64,000 bases of DNA from Adenophora triphylla var. japonica. Taxonomy: Eukaryota > Streptophyta > Magnoliopsida > Asterales > Campanulaceae. The stretch covers positions 186,001-250,000 of the forward strand of contig JAFEMH010003637.1 in assembly GCA_022495995.1 (NCBI GenBank), in the 5' to 3' direction. Both the position numbers and the translations under genes were made by a program. This document shows, piece by piece, positions 21,001 to 31,817 of this stretch (positions are counted from its first letter, which is position 1; every line of letters begins with the position of its first letter). The notes beneath the pieces are model-generated. The model made no database searches, was not told the origin of the DNA, and saw nothing but the letters and a program-made list of their open reading frames with translations.

Positions 21001-24000
21001 TGATTTCTCTTTCGCCCTGTTTGATTCTTGGAACCCTAAAAGTCGAACCAGATTAATTTTGCTAGAATGTATTAATGTAAATGAACTCATGATAAAATAC
21101 ATACTTCCTCCGCCCCAGATACATACTTCCTCCGCCCCAGCTAAATATACACTTTTGTTTTGGCAGGGAGATTAAGAAAAAAGTGCAAGTGTTGTGAGTT
21201 GTGAGTATAAAAGGTGAGATAGGGGAGAGAAGGTGGGGCAGGGAATAGTAAGTGGATAATTGATGCGAGTATGCAAGTGTGTCCCATTGAATAAAGAAGT
21301 ATTTTAAAATTTTCATTATGGAAAAGTGTAATTTTTAGTGGGACAACCTTTTGGGTAAAAAGTGTAACTTTTAGGGGGATGGAGGGGGTGTGTGTGTGTG
21401 TGTGAATATATATATATATAAATGCATACATCATTAGGATCTGCAAGATCAACAGTTTTGAATTGACCGTCTCTCCCAATATCCATGTTCTGGTTACTAC
21501 ATGCTCGAACTTCCCTACTACCCAAATCACTGACAGATGAGGATGCTAAGCTTTGTCGTGCTTGAAGCAAAAGATGTTGCTGTAACTGTTGTTGAAAGGA
21601 AAGCTGAGGAGACTGCATTGGAGATTGTTGCTGAAGAAGTGCAGGGTGAAGCTGATCTAGCCCCTGTTAACGAAGGGTTAATCTAATCAGTACGATAGAA
21701 GATACTACCTCCGTCCCAAAATGAATGACCAAAAAAAAAATTCAGTTTTTCTCTTGATCAAGAGAATTTGAATTTTTTTGGACATTCATTTTGGAACGGA
21801 GGGAGTATGAAGGAGGAGCCTTAACAAACCCCAACAAAAATGCTTGGTCACAAGTATTATTCTGACAGGATCACCAGTAGGACGTTAAGAATTTGAAGCT
21901 TACCATCAATGGCCAACCATTTAAAGGTAAACTGTTTACTGGTCCAATTGAACCTGAAAGAAAAAGAATTTGATTTTATGATAAGAAATTTCACATAATT
22001 ACTTACAGTAGAAAGAGTACTATTTATTAGGGGAACCATTTGCAGATTCTTTCACGCTCCCAAGTAGTGGCGGACCCAAGACCTAATTAAGTGGGTGCAC
22101 AAATTACACTACAAAGCTTTAAAATTTAAATTGTGAAACAAAACATGTTTTTTGGGAGCTTGAACCCACAACCATAAGGTAAAAAAGTCTAGCACTTTAC
22201 CACTAAACTAAACATACAATTTGATTAAGTGGGTGCACTCGCACCCATATAAGCATGCCTAGGTCTGCCACAGCCCCCCAGGCAGGCAGGCAGGCCAAAC
22301 ATATTAGAGACTACCTCAACCCGCCAACCCTGAAACCTTGGGGCTCACGAGACACACAGTCCCCTACTTGAGAGCCCCATAGCACACACAGTTACTCAAC
22401 CCGCAGGCTACATGGGATGACTAAAATATCTAATGCCCGTGAAAGTTGCGACCTTGGACTTGAGTTCCCTGAGCATTTGCGGGAATTCATCCTAGCTAAC
22501 TTATGCAGGGTAAGTGGCAAGTTTTGACCATACAATTCCACAGTTTCACAAACGTACAGCGGAGCCCACCTTCCAAGACTTATGATTAACATTCAACAGT
22601 AGAATCATAGTTCACATTTGGGTTTTTAGATAAAGTTTTTAACTAGAATGAGAAAAAAAAAACCCGAGCCAAAACATTCAGAGTGTATTTGTAAGTAATT
22701 TAAGGTATGTATGGCAACTGAAATCCAAGATCCAAGCCTTGGTGCGGAATCGGATAAACAATTTGAATTCTACCATATTGAAATTGTTCCTTCAGTTATG
22801 AATCCAAGGGTTGCCAAAACATAGTCTATTATTAATACCTTGATCTCCAATTAATAATCCATTTGAACCTGAAACACCCGAGTTCACCAAGGGGCTCATA
22901 GCACGCGCAACTTCCTGTTGCAGCGTGACACACAAAATACAGAGTAAGAAGCTCATAATAAAGGCAATACGCAAAACATAGATTAAGCTATGAGTTTTTT
23001 TGTTTGTTTGAAAGATTCATACTCGTGCAGGTGCAGAAACTTGTTTATGATGTCTGATTGGAGGAAGATTAACCGAACTATATGGACCCAACCTCGGCCC
23101 CGACCCCGGCTCCACATTGTTGCCAAATCCTTGCTGCATATAATTCCGACGTACATTTGTGTTAAATACACAAAGATAGACAGAGATTGGCAGTGCAAAT
23201 GCAAGAAAACATTTGAAACAATGAATAATACCTTTGTGACAAAATCATTCAAAGGGTCATTCCTATTTTGATCATGGCGTTTGTACCTAGCAATAAACGT
23301 ATCCCAAAAGATTGTCCACCATTCAAACAGAAATCCCCGGGGAGCATCAATAGCTGGAAGATTAACACTTTCTAATAAGTCAATCTAACAATCAAAAGCA
23401 GTACTCCTCCGTCCCAAAATAAATGTCCAAAAATTTCCAAATTTACTCTTGATCAAGAGCAAATTTGAAAATGTTTGGACATTCATTTTGGACCGGAGAG
23501 AGTAAAATCTATGTAAGATAAAAAATTGTATCTGATTATATCACCAGTAGCATTAGGGGGGACTTGGGCTTCAGCTTGGAATGTCTCTGAGGAGGCATTC
23601 AATTTCCTCTTCACTAGATAATCATGAATATACACATCCAGCCTGTTATCCCAACCAAAAGCAGGTAAAATTTCATCAAAATTCAAAACTCTAAGCACAC
23701 AGCCGATTTTAAACGAAGAAAAAACACAAAACAAACACAATACATCATTGAAACATATGCTATGAAAAAGAAGCGTATATTTTAATTTCCAGTTAAAAGG
23801 AGAAACATTGTACAATACCAAAAACGAAGAAGAAAGACAACTACACTTCCAAACGAAGAAACACACACACACATGCACACAGACGCAACACAACATTGAG
23901 ATGTATGTTGAGAACAAGAAGGTAATATTTCGAATCCCAGAAGGTTAAAAAAAAGGAACATGAAAAACATTGTACTCACTCCGTCCCAAAATGAATGACC

Positions 24001-24531
24001 AAAAAGTTCTCAAATTAGCTCTTTATCAAGAGCAAATTTTTTTATTTATTTTTTAAATGGTCATTCATTTTGGCTGAGGTAGTATTCCAAGGATGAAATT
24101 CAAAATAGAAACTGCACCTCCAACAAAAAAAAAAAAAAAACACACATACACACAAAACTCTAATAGCATCAAAACCTAAAACCCAAAACCCAGAACAGAA
24201 ACCCTATTCCAAAACAAAGATCATCATCAACAAAAGTAAAAGCAAAAGGGGGATACAAAATAATGCAACAAATCAAATATACAGACAGACAAACAAACCC
24301 CACAATAAAAAAGGTAAATCAACTTCAAAAGTAACAAAAACAAATAAGAGGGGATACGGGAAATGGTAAAGATTCAACATTAGCCGCCGACATTCAACTA
24401 GAAAGCTACCTTAACCCCCAAAATTTAAGAAATGAAACAAAAATACCCAAAAGGACAACAAATGTAGAAACAAATACTAAATAATTACATTACATTGATT
24501 CGGCTTCATCCATGATGTGGGGTTGAGACAT
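18023..24531 (-). CDS. LUH: LEUNIG_HOMOLOG-like transcriptional co-repressor, 639 aa
   Basis: Fourteen exons on the minus strand: 24494-24531, 23545-23642, 23232-23353, 23023-23133, 22839-22914, 21904-21953, 21430-21663, 20817-21035, 20503-20602, 20301-20404, 19315-19620, 19102-19221, 18270-18473, 18023-18160. They total 1,920 nt with continuous phase. Residues 14-86 form the LUFS/LisH domain ([32 protein letters not shown]), which recruits SEUSS-type adaptors in this family. Residues about 166-243 are Gln-rich; 244-316 hold [17 protein letters not shown] and [11 protein letters not shown], a LUG/LUH hallmark. Residues about 350-639 are WD40 repeats ([51 protein letters not shown]). The WD40 text is nearer LUH than LUG. 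It is shorter than Arabidopsis LUH (787 aa), mainly in the Gln-rich middle. Intron 13 uses a GC donor. The nuclear role is inferred from the family. Introns hold many MITEs. Confidence 0.9.
18525..18717. mobile_element. Stowaway-like MITE, degenerate (AGTTGACTTGTCAAC subfamily)
   Basis: It shares GTAGTTGACTTGTCAAC and GGACAAACCAAAATG with better copies at 19704-19898 and 60005-60183. The right end GAGACGGAAGGAG is followed by TA; the left end is decayed. It lies in intron 12 of the LUH-like gene. Confidence 0.6.
18762..19012. mobile_element. hAT-like MITE (251 bp)
   Basis: The ends CAGTGGCGAAG and CTTCGCCACTG are perfect inverted repeats. The flanks ATCATTGA (18754-18761) and ATCATAGA (19013-19020) match at 7 of 8 bases, the 8-bp duplication of hAT elements. 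It is in intron 12 of the LUH-like gene. Confidence 0.75.
19704..19898. mobile_element. Stowaway-like MITE (AGTTGACTTGTCAAC subfamily)
   Basis: Ends near ATCCCTATGTCCCAGAATAA and TTATTCTGAGACAGAGAGAG are inverted. The interior carries GTAGTTGACTTGTCAAC and GGGACGAACCAAAATGGAAAG. It is in intron 10 of the LUH-like gene. Confidence 0.7.
19926..20229. mobile_element. Stowaway MITE
   Basis: CTCCCTCCGTCCCC at the left and GGGACGGAGGGAG at the right with TA flanks. Intron 10 of the LUH-like gene, 26 bp from the previous MITE. Confidence 0.87.
21104..21388. mobile_element. Stowaway MITE with duplicated left end
   Basis: The left end TACTTCCTCCGCCCCAG appears twice in tandem (from 21102 and 21122). 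The right end is GGGGGATGGAGGGGG, followed by TG and AT microsatellites to about 21420. Intron 7 of the LUH-like gene. Confidence 0.78.
21705..21805. mobile_element. short Stowaway MITE (101 bp hairpin)
   Basis: CTACCTCCGTCCCAAAATGA and TTCATTTTGGAACGGAGGGAG are inverted. The centre is the palindrome TCTTGATCAAGA, so almost the whole element folds. TA on both sides. Sisters at 23404-23502 and 23975-24082. Intron 6 of the LUH-like gene. Confidence 0.87.
22066..22271. mobile_element. TIR element of unknown family (GTGGCGGACC ends)
   Basis: GTGGCGGACCCAAG at the left and CTAGGTCTGCCAC at the right are imperfect inverted repeats. GTGGGTGCAC occurs near both ends. The middle holds GGGAGCTTGAACCCACAACC. 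No target duplication was found. Intron 5 of the LUH-like gene. Confidence 0.5.
23404..23502. mobile_element. short Stowaway MITE (99 bp)
   Basis: CTCCTCCGTCCCAAAATAAA and GGACATTCATTTTGGACCGG arms with a CTTGATCAAG centre and TA flanks. Intron 2 of the LUH-like gene. Confidence 0.87.
23975..24082. mobile_element. short Stowaway MITE (108 bp)
   Basis: CTCACTCCGTCCCAAAATGA and TCATTCATTTTGGCTGAGGT arms around a CTCTTTATCAAGAG centre, TA flanks. Intron 1 of the LUH-like gene. Confidence 0.8.
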
Positions 24532-24898
24532 GATGATCCAAACACTCCGGAAAAGACCCACAAAATCTAAATAATTAATAATAAATTTATGCTTAAAAAA
24601 AGTGGATTATTTAATTCCACCTCAATTGTTGGAATCTCCGAAGAACATTTGTTTAAGGCTTGTTCTTCTTCCTCTTCTTCTTCAGGTTTTCTGATACATC
24701 CTTTTCAACTTCTCATAAGCCCATTTAAATTTGGCATTTACTACAGCAGCTATTTTAAAAAAAATATAATTTTTTTTTTTTTTATTATTGAGCACGTAAT
24801 TAGCGGGGAGAAGTGACCTTAATCACATGACTGTTTGCAAATATTCCCATCCCAAAATTAGAATGTTTTTCTTTTCTCTTAATGTCCCAAAAATGTTG

Positions 24899-25543
24899 CT
24901 CCCTCCCTCCCACTTCAAAGTCTCCCGGTATAATTTACGATTTTAAGAAATTTAAAAAAAAATGAATAAAAAATTAAAAGTGGATAGAAGATTAGAGAAG
25001 AGAGAATGTAAAAGTTAAAAACATTTAATAAAAGAGAGAATGAGTGGGAGAAATAGTAACTTAATGAATGATTTTTTTTGTAAATATGTTAACATTATAA
25101 GGATGTAATGAATGATTTTTTTGTAAATATATACTCCCTCCGTCCCTGTCGAGTGGATACTTATTTCCTTTTTGGTTCGTCCCAGTCCAACGGAGACTGT
25201 CCAAAATTGAAGGGAATCTTTACTATTTTCTCCACTCATTCTCTCTCCTATTTTACTTTTACACTCACAACACCAATCAAATCACTATTCCTCCCACTCA
25301 TTCACTCTCCTATTTAATTTTTCATACTCACAACATTTCCTTTCATTTTTTATCTCTCTTACTTTTCCTTAATCTGCGTGTCCAAATTTTTGATATCCAC
25401 TCGACGGGGACGGAGGGAGTAAACATTATAAGGGTATAAATGTCCGAAACACTGTTCACATATTTTCATTTATGGAATGGGCTCTTTAAAAAGTTGAATG
25501 TCCCAAAAAGGAAAACGGATACTTTGAAGTGGGACTGAGGGAG
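24899..25543. mobile_element. Stowaway-like MITE interrupted by another
   Basis: Outer arms CTCCCTCCCTCCCACTTCAA and TTGAAGTGGGACTGAGGGAG are inverted. The inner element 25134-25419 interrupts it. Confidence 0.75.
25134..25419. mobile_element. Stowaway MITE nested in 24899-25543
   Basis: CTCCCTCCGTCCCTGTCGAG and CTCGACGGGGACGGAGGGAG are inverted; TA on both sides. Confidence 0.88.
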
Positions 25544-26257
25544 TACTATTTTAGGCTTAATCATTTTACATTTTTACCCTCTAAACCCCAAAATGTGACA
25601 TTGATGGCTAGCAAAAATTACATTTATAAGCATTTGAGAATTCTACATTATGCCAAAACTTTTTTAAAAATACTCTCTCCCCGTTCCATCTCAAATTATA
25701 AAAAAAAATTCACATTCACGGAAATAAAAAAATTCTATTTCAAATCCTAAAAAAAAATGTCGTGTTCACAGAAATTAAGGTGATTTTTTTTAAAAAAGGG
25801 CATAAATAATACTTCATCAGTCTACACTCACAACTCTTTCTTCACTCATAATATTTTTTAATAAAAATATTCCTTCTTAATTCTCGTATCTCGTAGCAAA
25901 ATGACTCAAATTGTTTTGGGATGGAATGAATATAACATTCCAATATGATAATATTAGAGCTCGTTTGTTAGCCGAGTGAAACATCATAAAACTTTTGTTT
26001 GATAGAAACATCATAAAACAAGACAATGTTCTTTTAAAGAACAAATTACTCGTAACAATTATCAAAAGACAATAAAGGGCACGATTAAATAAAATTATCA
26101 CTTTTTTTTTTTCTAAATTGACAACCTGTTAACATTTTGTATAGAGAAAATTAAATATAAAAACTAAGTCATTTAATAGTTGACATATATATTGGGGATA
26201 GTTTCGTCAAAAATATTTTTATCTACCATTTTCTAATACCCTCATTAATAATACCAC

Positions 26258-26658
26258 TCTTTCCGTTTGTATTTTGTTTTCCTTTTTTCTTTTAGGATTT
26301 TTTATATTTTCTTTTATGTTTCCTTAAGGATTTAGGAGAGTATTTTCTTTTAGGATTTTCTATATTTTCTTTTATGTTTCCTTAAGGATTTAGGAGAGTA
26401 TTTTCTTTTAGGATTTTCTATATTTTCTTTTATGTTTCCTTAAGGATTTAGGAGAGTATGATCTATAAATACTCCTCCCTAGTTTTAGTTTTAGACACGT
26501 TGATTACTATTATTTTCTCTTGAATTGCAATTGCAAGTTCATCAAAGTTCTTTGTCTTCTTTGTAGAATTCATTGAATTGTTATCTTGGGATTCCTTAAT
26601 CCTTGCAGGTTAATTAGTTTAGGCTAATTATCGTTACTATTCCGCTGCGTTTACATCA
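26258..26658 (+). repeat. 5' LTR of the second gypsy element
   Basis: Ends GCGTTTACATCA before the primer site. It contains three tandem copies of a 58-bp unit (26285-26458, AGGATTTAGGAGAGTA at each end) just before a TATA box TCTATAAATA near 26461. Compared with the 3' LTR it appears to lack the first roughly 40 bp. Confidence 0.88.
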
Positions 26659-26660
26659 GT

Positions 26661-26672
26661 TGGTATCAGAAA
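26661..26672 (+). other. primer-binding site of the second gypsy element
   Basis: TGGTATCAGAAA, close to the initiator tRNA-Met site, two bases after the LTR CA end. Confidence 0.85.
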
Positions 26673-26690
26673 AGGCGAGATCCTTGGACG

Positions 26691-27386
26691 ATGGCCAATT
26701 CCGGTGGAGACAACGGAGACAACCTAACCATTCTTACCGCAATCTTGGAGCGTATGGAGCGTCAGGATCAAGCAACTAGGGAACGTATGGACCGTTTGGA
26801 TCAAGAGGCTAGAGAGCACGTGAGCGGCCCAAGATCGACAAAGCATACGAAACTCATGGCAGCCTTTGGTCGGATTGCGTGTAGGTGGAGATGGTGTCAA
26901 CCCACGAAATCGGGGGTCCTCACGGGGAAAATCTCCACCGTGGTGATCCGATAGGCGGGGATACTTCGGATAATGTTCAAGGGAGGCCGGGCGGTGCCTC
27001 CTCAAGATCAACGACCCAAGATTAGGGCGGATATTCCGGTCTTTAATGGTGAGTTGTCTATTGAAGAATTTCCTACTCAAGAAGAAGCTTTTGATGAGGA
27101 GGTTATTTGTGAGTTCAAAGAAGATTTGAGCATTGTTCAGGTTTGTGGCGATATTATTACTTCAAATATTATAGTCCCTGATAATGTCCTAGTTGAATTC
27201 AAGGAGAAAGAAGAGGTTGGTATTGATTGTTCAAAAACTCCAATTTTTTATGAAAATTTGGGTGTTTTTCACAACAAGAAAGAAATTATTTTTGAAGATT
27301 TATTGATCATTGTTGATCAAGGGAAGGAAGGGGAGGAAAATCAACACAAGGAGGATGGGATTGATGGAATAATTTTATATACGTAA
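26691..27386 (+). pseudogene. gag N-terminus fused to foreign sequence
   Basis: The first frame (26691-26954) starts MANSGGDNGDNLTILTAILE and continues as a gypsy-type coiled N-terminus (RMDRLDQEAREHV). A second frame from 26973 carries RADIPVFNGELSIEEF, the known gag IPxFxGxLxIEEF motif. Directly after it the text becomes acidic (EEAFDEEVICEFKEDLSIVQ and on) with no gag similarity. The rest of the gag capsid region is missing, so this is a deletion or recombination product. Confidence 0.7.
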
Positions 27387-27498
27387 GAGATCATCTTACG
27401 TCAATGTATGCTTAAAAAAGATTTATTCGAAATATCTTTTTAAATGGGATGGCAGCTTCCAAACGTTGGATGAGAACTCGGGGACGAGTTCTTTTGAA

Positions 27499-27776
27499 GT
27501 GGTGGTGTATGATGTAAATTGGGACGTTTATTGTTTTTGTATCTTTTATTATTTCATTTGTATTTTCGGATTTAATTTTAATTGGTTGATTATAGGTAGA
27601 TTTAGAATAGATTTTCAATATATTTACTAGTTTTTAAGTCCTATTAGGTTACTATATAGGTTAGGATTAATTTTAGAAGGTTTAGGAGTCTTTTTCAAGT
27701 TTTCTGGGCACTATAAGATAGGCCTTCATTGTAATTCCGAAAATTAGTCTTTTTATCAATTAAATTCATATTTTGC
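27499..27776 (+). repeat. probable partial LTR of another gypsy element
   Basis: Upstream, at about 27455-27498, the frame reads TLDENSGTSSFE, like the DSGTNPFKAG end of the main element's pol. Then TGTATGATGTAAAT begins, matching the TGCATGATGT start of the 3' LTR. A TATA-like CTATAAGATA lies near 27711. The 3' part is cut off by the inverted LTR piece at 27777. Confidence 0.45.
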
Positions 27777-27857
27777 TCTGATACCAACTGATGTAAACGC
27801 AGCGGAATAGTAACGATAATTAGCCTAAACTAATTAACCTGCAAGGATTAAGAAATC
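27777..27857 (-). repeat. inverted copy of LTR end plus primer-binding site
   Basis: The minus strand reads the last roughly 60 bp of the LTR (GATTAATCC-like end, GCGTTTACATCA) followed by GTTGGTATCAGAGC. It is the reverse complement of about 26596-26672 inside the element, a sign of internal rearrangement or a nested opposite-strand copy. Confidence 0.85.
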
Positions 27858-27876
27858 CTTCTGCAAGCCAATAAAA

Positions 27877-30800
27877 TTGACCAAGAAGGACAGTGGTAAG
27901 CAACCGGTGGCTACTAGATCAAACCCACCTCGTAACACAAACACCCACAACAGCGGGCAGCCTAATTCGAACCCTTATGTTCGCAACTACGGGGATAAGT
28001 GTTATAGTTGTGGTCAACCGGGACACATCTCAAGTAAGTGCCCCAATGGGAGAAGGGTTAATGTGGTAGAACGTGATGGCTATTTTACCGAGGACGATGA
28101 GGAGGGTTGTGAGGTGATTTACGTAGATCCTAATGGTGACGAGGAGGAGGATAATGGGGATCATGAATCTTTGGTAGTGCGTAAGCTTATGTTGACTACC
28201 CCGACGGTTGATGAGGATCCGCAACGACACAATATCTTTCGCACCAAAGGGAAGGTACATAACTTTTCGTCTATTTTTATTGTTGATAGTGGTAGCGAAA
28301 ATTTGGTGTCACGTGAATTGGTTGATAAGCTGAAGCTTGAGGTGAAGAAACATCCTACTCCGTATTCCGTGGGGTGGATTAGTAATATCGGCAATATCAA
28401 GGTACATGAACAGTGCTCTATCCCTTTTTCCATTGGTGGTTATAAGGATGAGGTTTTATGTGATGTTGTTGAGATGACAGCTTGCCATGTGTTGTTGGGT
28501 CGACCTTGGCAATTTGACCTTGGTGTTGTTTATGATGGAAAGAAAAATGCCATTCGATTTAAAAAGGATGGAAAGATCTTTCACTTGGATGCTTTGAAGG
28601 AAGTTGTACCTAGTGGTAATGGGAAGGCAAAATCTTTAGTTTCGTTATGCACTGCTAATGAGTTTACCGGGGATCTTTTGGATGCTCCTTATGTACTTGC
28701 AGTAGTGAGTAAAGGCATTGGGGGGAAGGTTAGTCTGGTGCCCAATTCCTTACAATCGTTACTAGATGAGTTCCGTGACATTATGCCCGAAGATTTGCCT
28801 CCGGGATTACCTCCCTTGAGGGATATTCAGCATCATATTGATTTGGTTCCAGGTGCGTCTTTGCCTAATCTTGCTCATTATAGAATGAGCCCAGCGGAGC
28901 ATGAGATCTTGAGGGAGCAAGTGGAAGAATTGTTGAAGAAGGGATATGTGCAGGAGAGCATGAGCCCTTGCGCGGTTCCAGCATTACTTGTCCCCAAGAA
29001 AGATGGTACATGGCGTATGTGCGTGGATAGTAGGGCCATCAACAAAATCACGGTTAAATATAGGTTCCCAATTCCTCGTTTGGATGATATGTTGGACATG
29101 CTTCGCGGTTCCAAGATATTCTCCAAAATTGATTTGAAAAGCGGATATCATCAAGTACGTGTTCGTCCGGGCGATGAATGGAAGACGGCTTTCAAGACGA
29201 AGGAGGGATTATATGAGTGGTTGGTGATGCCCTTCGGGTTGTCTAATGCTCCGAGCACATTTATGAGATTGATGTATCAGGTGTTGAAACCTTTTCATGG
29301 TAAATTTCTTGTAGTATACTTTGATGACATCTTGATCTATAGTAAGACGGAGGACGAGCATCTAGAACATGTGCGGGATGTGTTGCAGGCGTTAAAGGAT
29401 AATGAGTTGTTCATTAACCTCAAGAAATATTGTTTTATGCTTGAAAAACTACTATTCTTGGGTTATGTGGTTTCATCGGAGGGCATTCAAGTGGACGAGG
29501 ACAAGGTGCGTGCTATTCGTGAGTGGCCATTGCCTACGACGGTTAGTGAGGTACGAAGCTTTCATGGTCTTGCTACTTTCTATCGTCGTTTTATTAAAAA
29601 TTTTAGCACTATTATGGCCCCCATAACCGAATGTATGAAGAAGGGCAAGTTTGATTGGGGAGAGGATGCAAACTAGTTTTGCTTCAATCAAGGAGAAATT
29701 GACTAGTGCTCCTTTACTCGTATTACCCGACTTTTCCAAACCTTTTGAGCTGGAGACGGATGCTAGTGTGGTTGGAATTGGAGCTGTTTTGTTGCAAGGG
29801 AAGCGACCGGTGGCTTTTATGAGTCAGAAATTGGAGGAGGCAAAACGGAAGTGGACAACGTACGAGCTTGAGTTCTATGCGGTTGTTCAAGCTATTAAGC
29901 ATTGGGAGCAATACTTATTACATCGGGAGTTCATTCTTCACACGGATCATGAGGCCTTGAAGTATATGAATGGTAAGAAGCCCCTTAATAGGATGCATGC
30001 TCGTTGGGTGGCTTATTTGCAGCAGTTTACTTTTGTGATCAAACACAAAAGTGGACAAAATAATAAGGTGGCGGATGCGTTGAGTCGTAGAGCTACTTTC
30101 TTGGTAACCATGCAAAATGTTGTGGTGGGGTTCGATTGTTTGAAAGCCTTGTATGAGCATGATGTTGTTTTTGCTGAAGATTGGGCTAGGTGTAGGGATG
30201 GAGATCCAGTTGGTTTGTTTTTGTTGCAGGAGGGATTCTTATTCTACAAAGACAAGTTGTGCATTCCTCGTGGCTCGGTTCGTGAGAGTCTTATTGCGGA
30301 AATACATAAAGCGGGACATTATGGCCAAGACAAGACGGTGGAGTTAGTGGCGAAGAAATATTATTGGCCTCGGCTCCGGAAGGATACTCATAACTATGTT
30401 CAGAAGTGCATGGTATGTCAAATCAACAAAGGTACTTCGCGAGAACACGGGTTTATATACTCCATTGCCTATTCGGAAGGTCCTTGGGTGGATGTTTCTA
30501 TGGATTTTGTTCTTGGATTGCCTAGGACGCAAAGGTCCAATGATTCGGTTTTCGTGGTGGTGGATCGTTTTTCCAAGATGGCACACTTCATTCCGTGTCG
30601 GAAGACTTATGATGCTTCTCATATTGCAAGTCTTTTCTTCAAAGAAGTGGTTCGTCTTCATGGGGTTCCAAAGACCATTACTTCGGACCGTGATACTAAG
30701 TTCCTCAGTCACTTTTGGCGTACGTTATGGTATATTTTTGAGACTGGGCTGAATTTTAGTAGTTCTTTTCATCCGCAGACGGATGGTCAAACGGAGGTGG

Positions 30801-31411
30801 TTAATAGGACGTTGGGTTCTATGATTCGATGTTTATGCGGTAAGTTTCCAAAGAAGTGGGATATTGCTTTATCCACGGCGGAGTTTGCTTTCAATAACAT
30901 GACTAACCGCACTACTAAGAAGACTCCGTTTGAGGTTGTGTATCAAAGACCTCCTACACATACACTTGATCTAGTTCCTTTACCGAAGATTCCGGGTTAT
31001 AGCATCGCGGCTGAGCATTTGGCGGAATTGGTTGAGGAGGTTCAGAAGGAGGTAAAGCAAAATATCGAGGCTTCAAATGCTTGTTACAAAGCACGTGCGG
31101 ATAAGAGGCGTCGTGTGAAAGTATTTGATGTTGGTGACTTGGTGATGGTGCATTTGCGCAAGGAGCGTGTTCCGCAGGGTACGTATCATAAGCTTCATCC
31201 CAAGAGGATTGGTCCGTGTAAGATATTGAGGAGGATTAACGATAATGCTTATGTTGTGGACTTGCCGGACGGGTGGAATATATCGCCCACGTTTAATGTT
31301 TCGGACTTGGTTGAGTTTCACCCCGATGAGCCTCTGTATGTTGATGTGGATTCGGGGACGAATCCATTTAAAGCGGGGGTGCATGATGTCCTATGTGTTG
31401 AACGGTTTTAA
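27877..31411 (+). pseudogene. gypsy gag end and pol polyprotein, one frameshift
   Basis: Two overlapping frames, 27877-29676 (599 codons) and 29651-31411 (586 codons). In order: zinc knuckle [14 protein letters not shown]; protease [11 protein letters not shown]; reverse transcriptase ([55 protein letters not shown]); RNase H (FELETDASVVGIGAVL, LHTDHEALKYM). Then integrase: zinc-binding AGHYGQDKT to CMVCQINKG, the DDE core with VDVSMDFVLG and TSDRDTKF, and the C-terminal part ending FNVSDLVEFHP. No chromodomain is seen. A single indel near 29660 (GATGCAAACTAG) breaks the frame. Apart from that it looks complete. Confidence 0.93.
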
Positions 31412-31817
31412 GTTCCTTCTTTCCGTTTGTATTTTGTTTTCCTTTTTCTTTTAGGATTTTTTATATTTTCTTTTATGTTTCCTTAAGGATTTAGGAGAGT
31501 ATTTTCTTTTAGGATTTTCTATATTTTCTTTTATGTTTCCTTAAGGATTTAGGAGAGTATTTTCTTTTAGGATTTTCTATATTTTCTTTTATGTTTCCTT
31601 AAGGATTTAGGAGAGTATGATCTATAAATACTCCTCCCTAGTTTTAGTTTTAGACACGTTGATTACTATTATTTTCTCTTGAATTGCAATTGCAAGTTCA
31701 TCAAAGTTCTTTGTCTTCTTTGTAGAATTCATTGAATTGTTATCTTGGGATTCCTTAATCCTTGCAGGTTAATTAGTTTAGGCTAATTATCGTTACTATT
31801 CCGCTGCGTTTACATCA
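31380..31817 (+). repeat. 3' LTR of the second gypsy element
   Basis: TG at 31380 follows a purine run (AAAGCGGGGG) that would be the polypurine tract; it ends GCGTTTACATCA. The three 58-bp tandem units (about 31443-31617) and TATA box match the 5' LTR. Confidence 0.85.

Larger units (their letters stand above)
24532..26257. other. upstream region of the LUH-like gene; intergenic
   Basis: No protein gene recognised. It should hold the LUH-like promoter on the minus strand (24532 upward), including a CT-rich stretch near 24662-24683. The rest is AT-rich with MITEs at 24899-25543 and a degenerate one at about 25672-25925. Confidence 0.6.
26258..31817 (+). mobile_element. Ty3/gypsy LTR retrotransposon, rearranged leader/gag
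   Basis: LTR at 26258-26658 and LTR at 31380-31817 agree over about 400 bp with one visible length difference (a T run). A tRNA-iMet-type primer site follows the 5' LTR. Gag is broken: 26691 to about 27060 is the N-terminal part. Then comes unrelated-looking sequence ending with an ENSGTSSFE motif, as at gypsy polyprotein ends. Next is an inverted copy of the LTR end plus primer site (27777-27857), and then gag zinc knuckle and pol (27877-31411). The pol has one frameshift. No target duplication was found, and the 5' LTR may lack its first roughly 40 bp. Confidence 0.9.

Noticed and set aside
24589..24816. 75-codon plus-strand frame upstream of the LUH-like gene
   Set aside because: Low-complexity Ser/Phe/Ile from CT and T runs; no family.
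26285..26458. Regular 58-bp repeats that could suggest a CRISPR-like array
   Set aside because: The units are contiguous without unique spacers, lie in an LTR of a plant retrotransposon and recur in the second LTR.
29402..30752. Extra open frames on both strands over the second gypsy pol
   Set aside because: They overlap a strongly conserved polyprotein in another frame.
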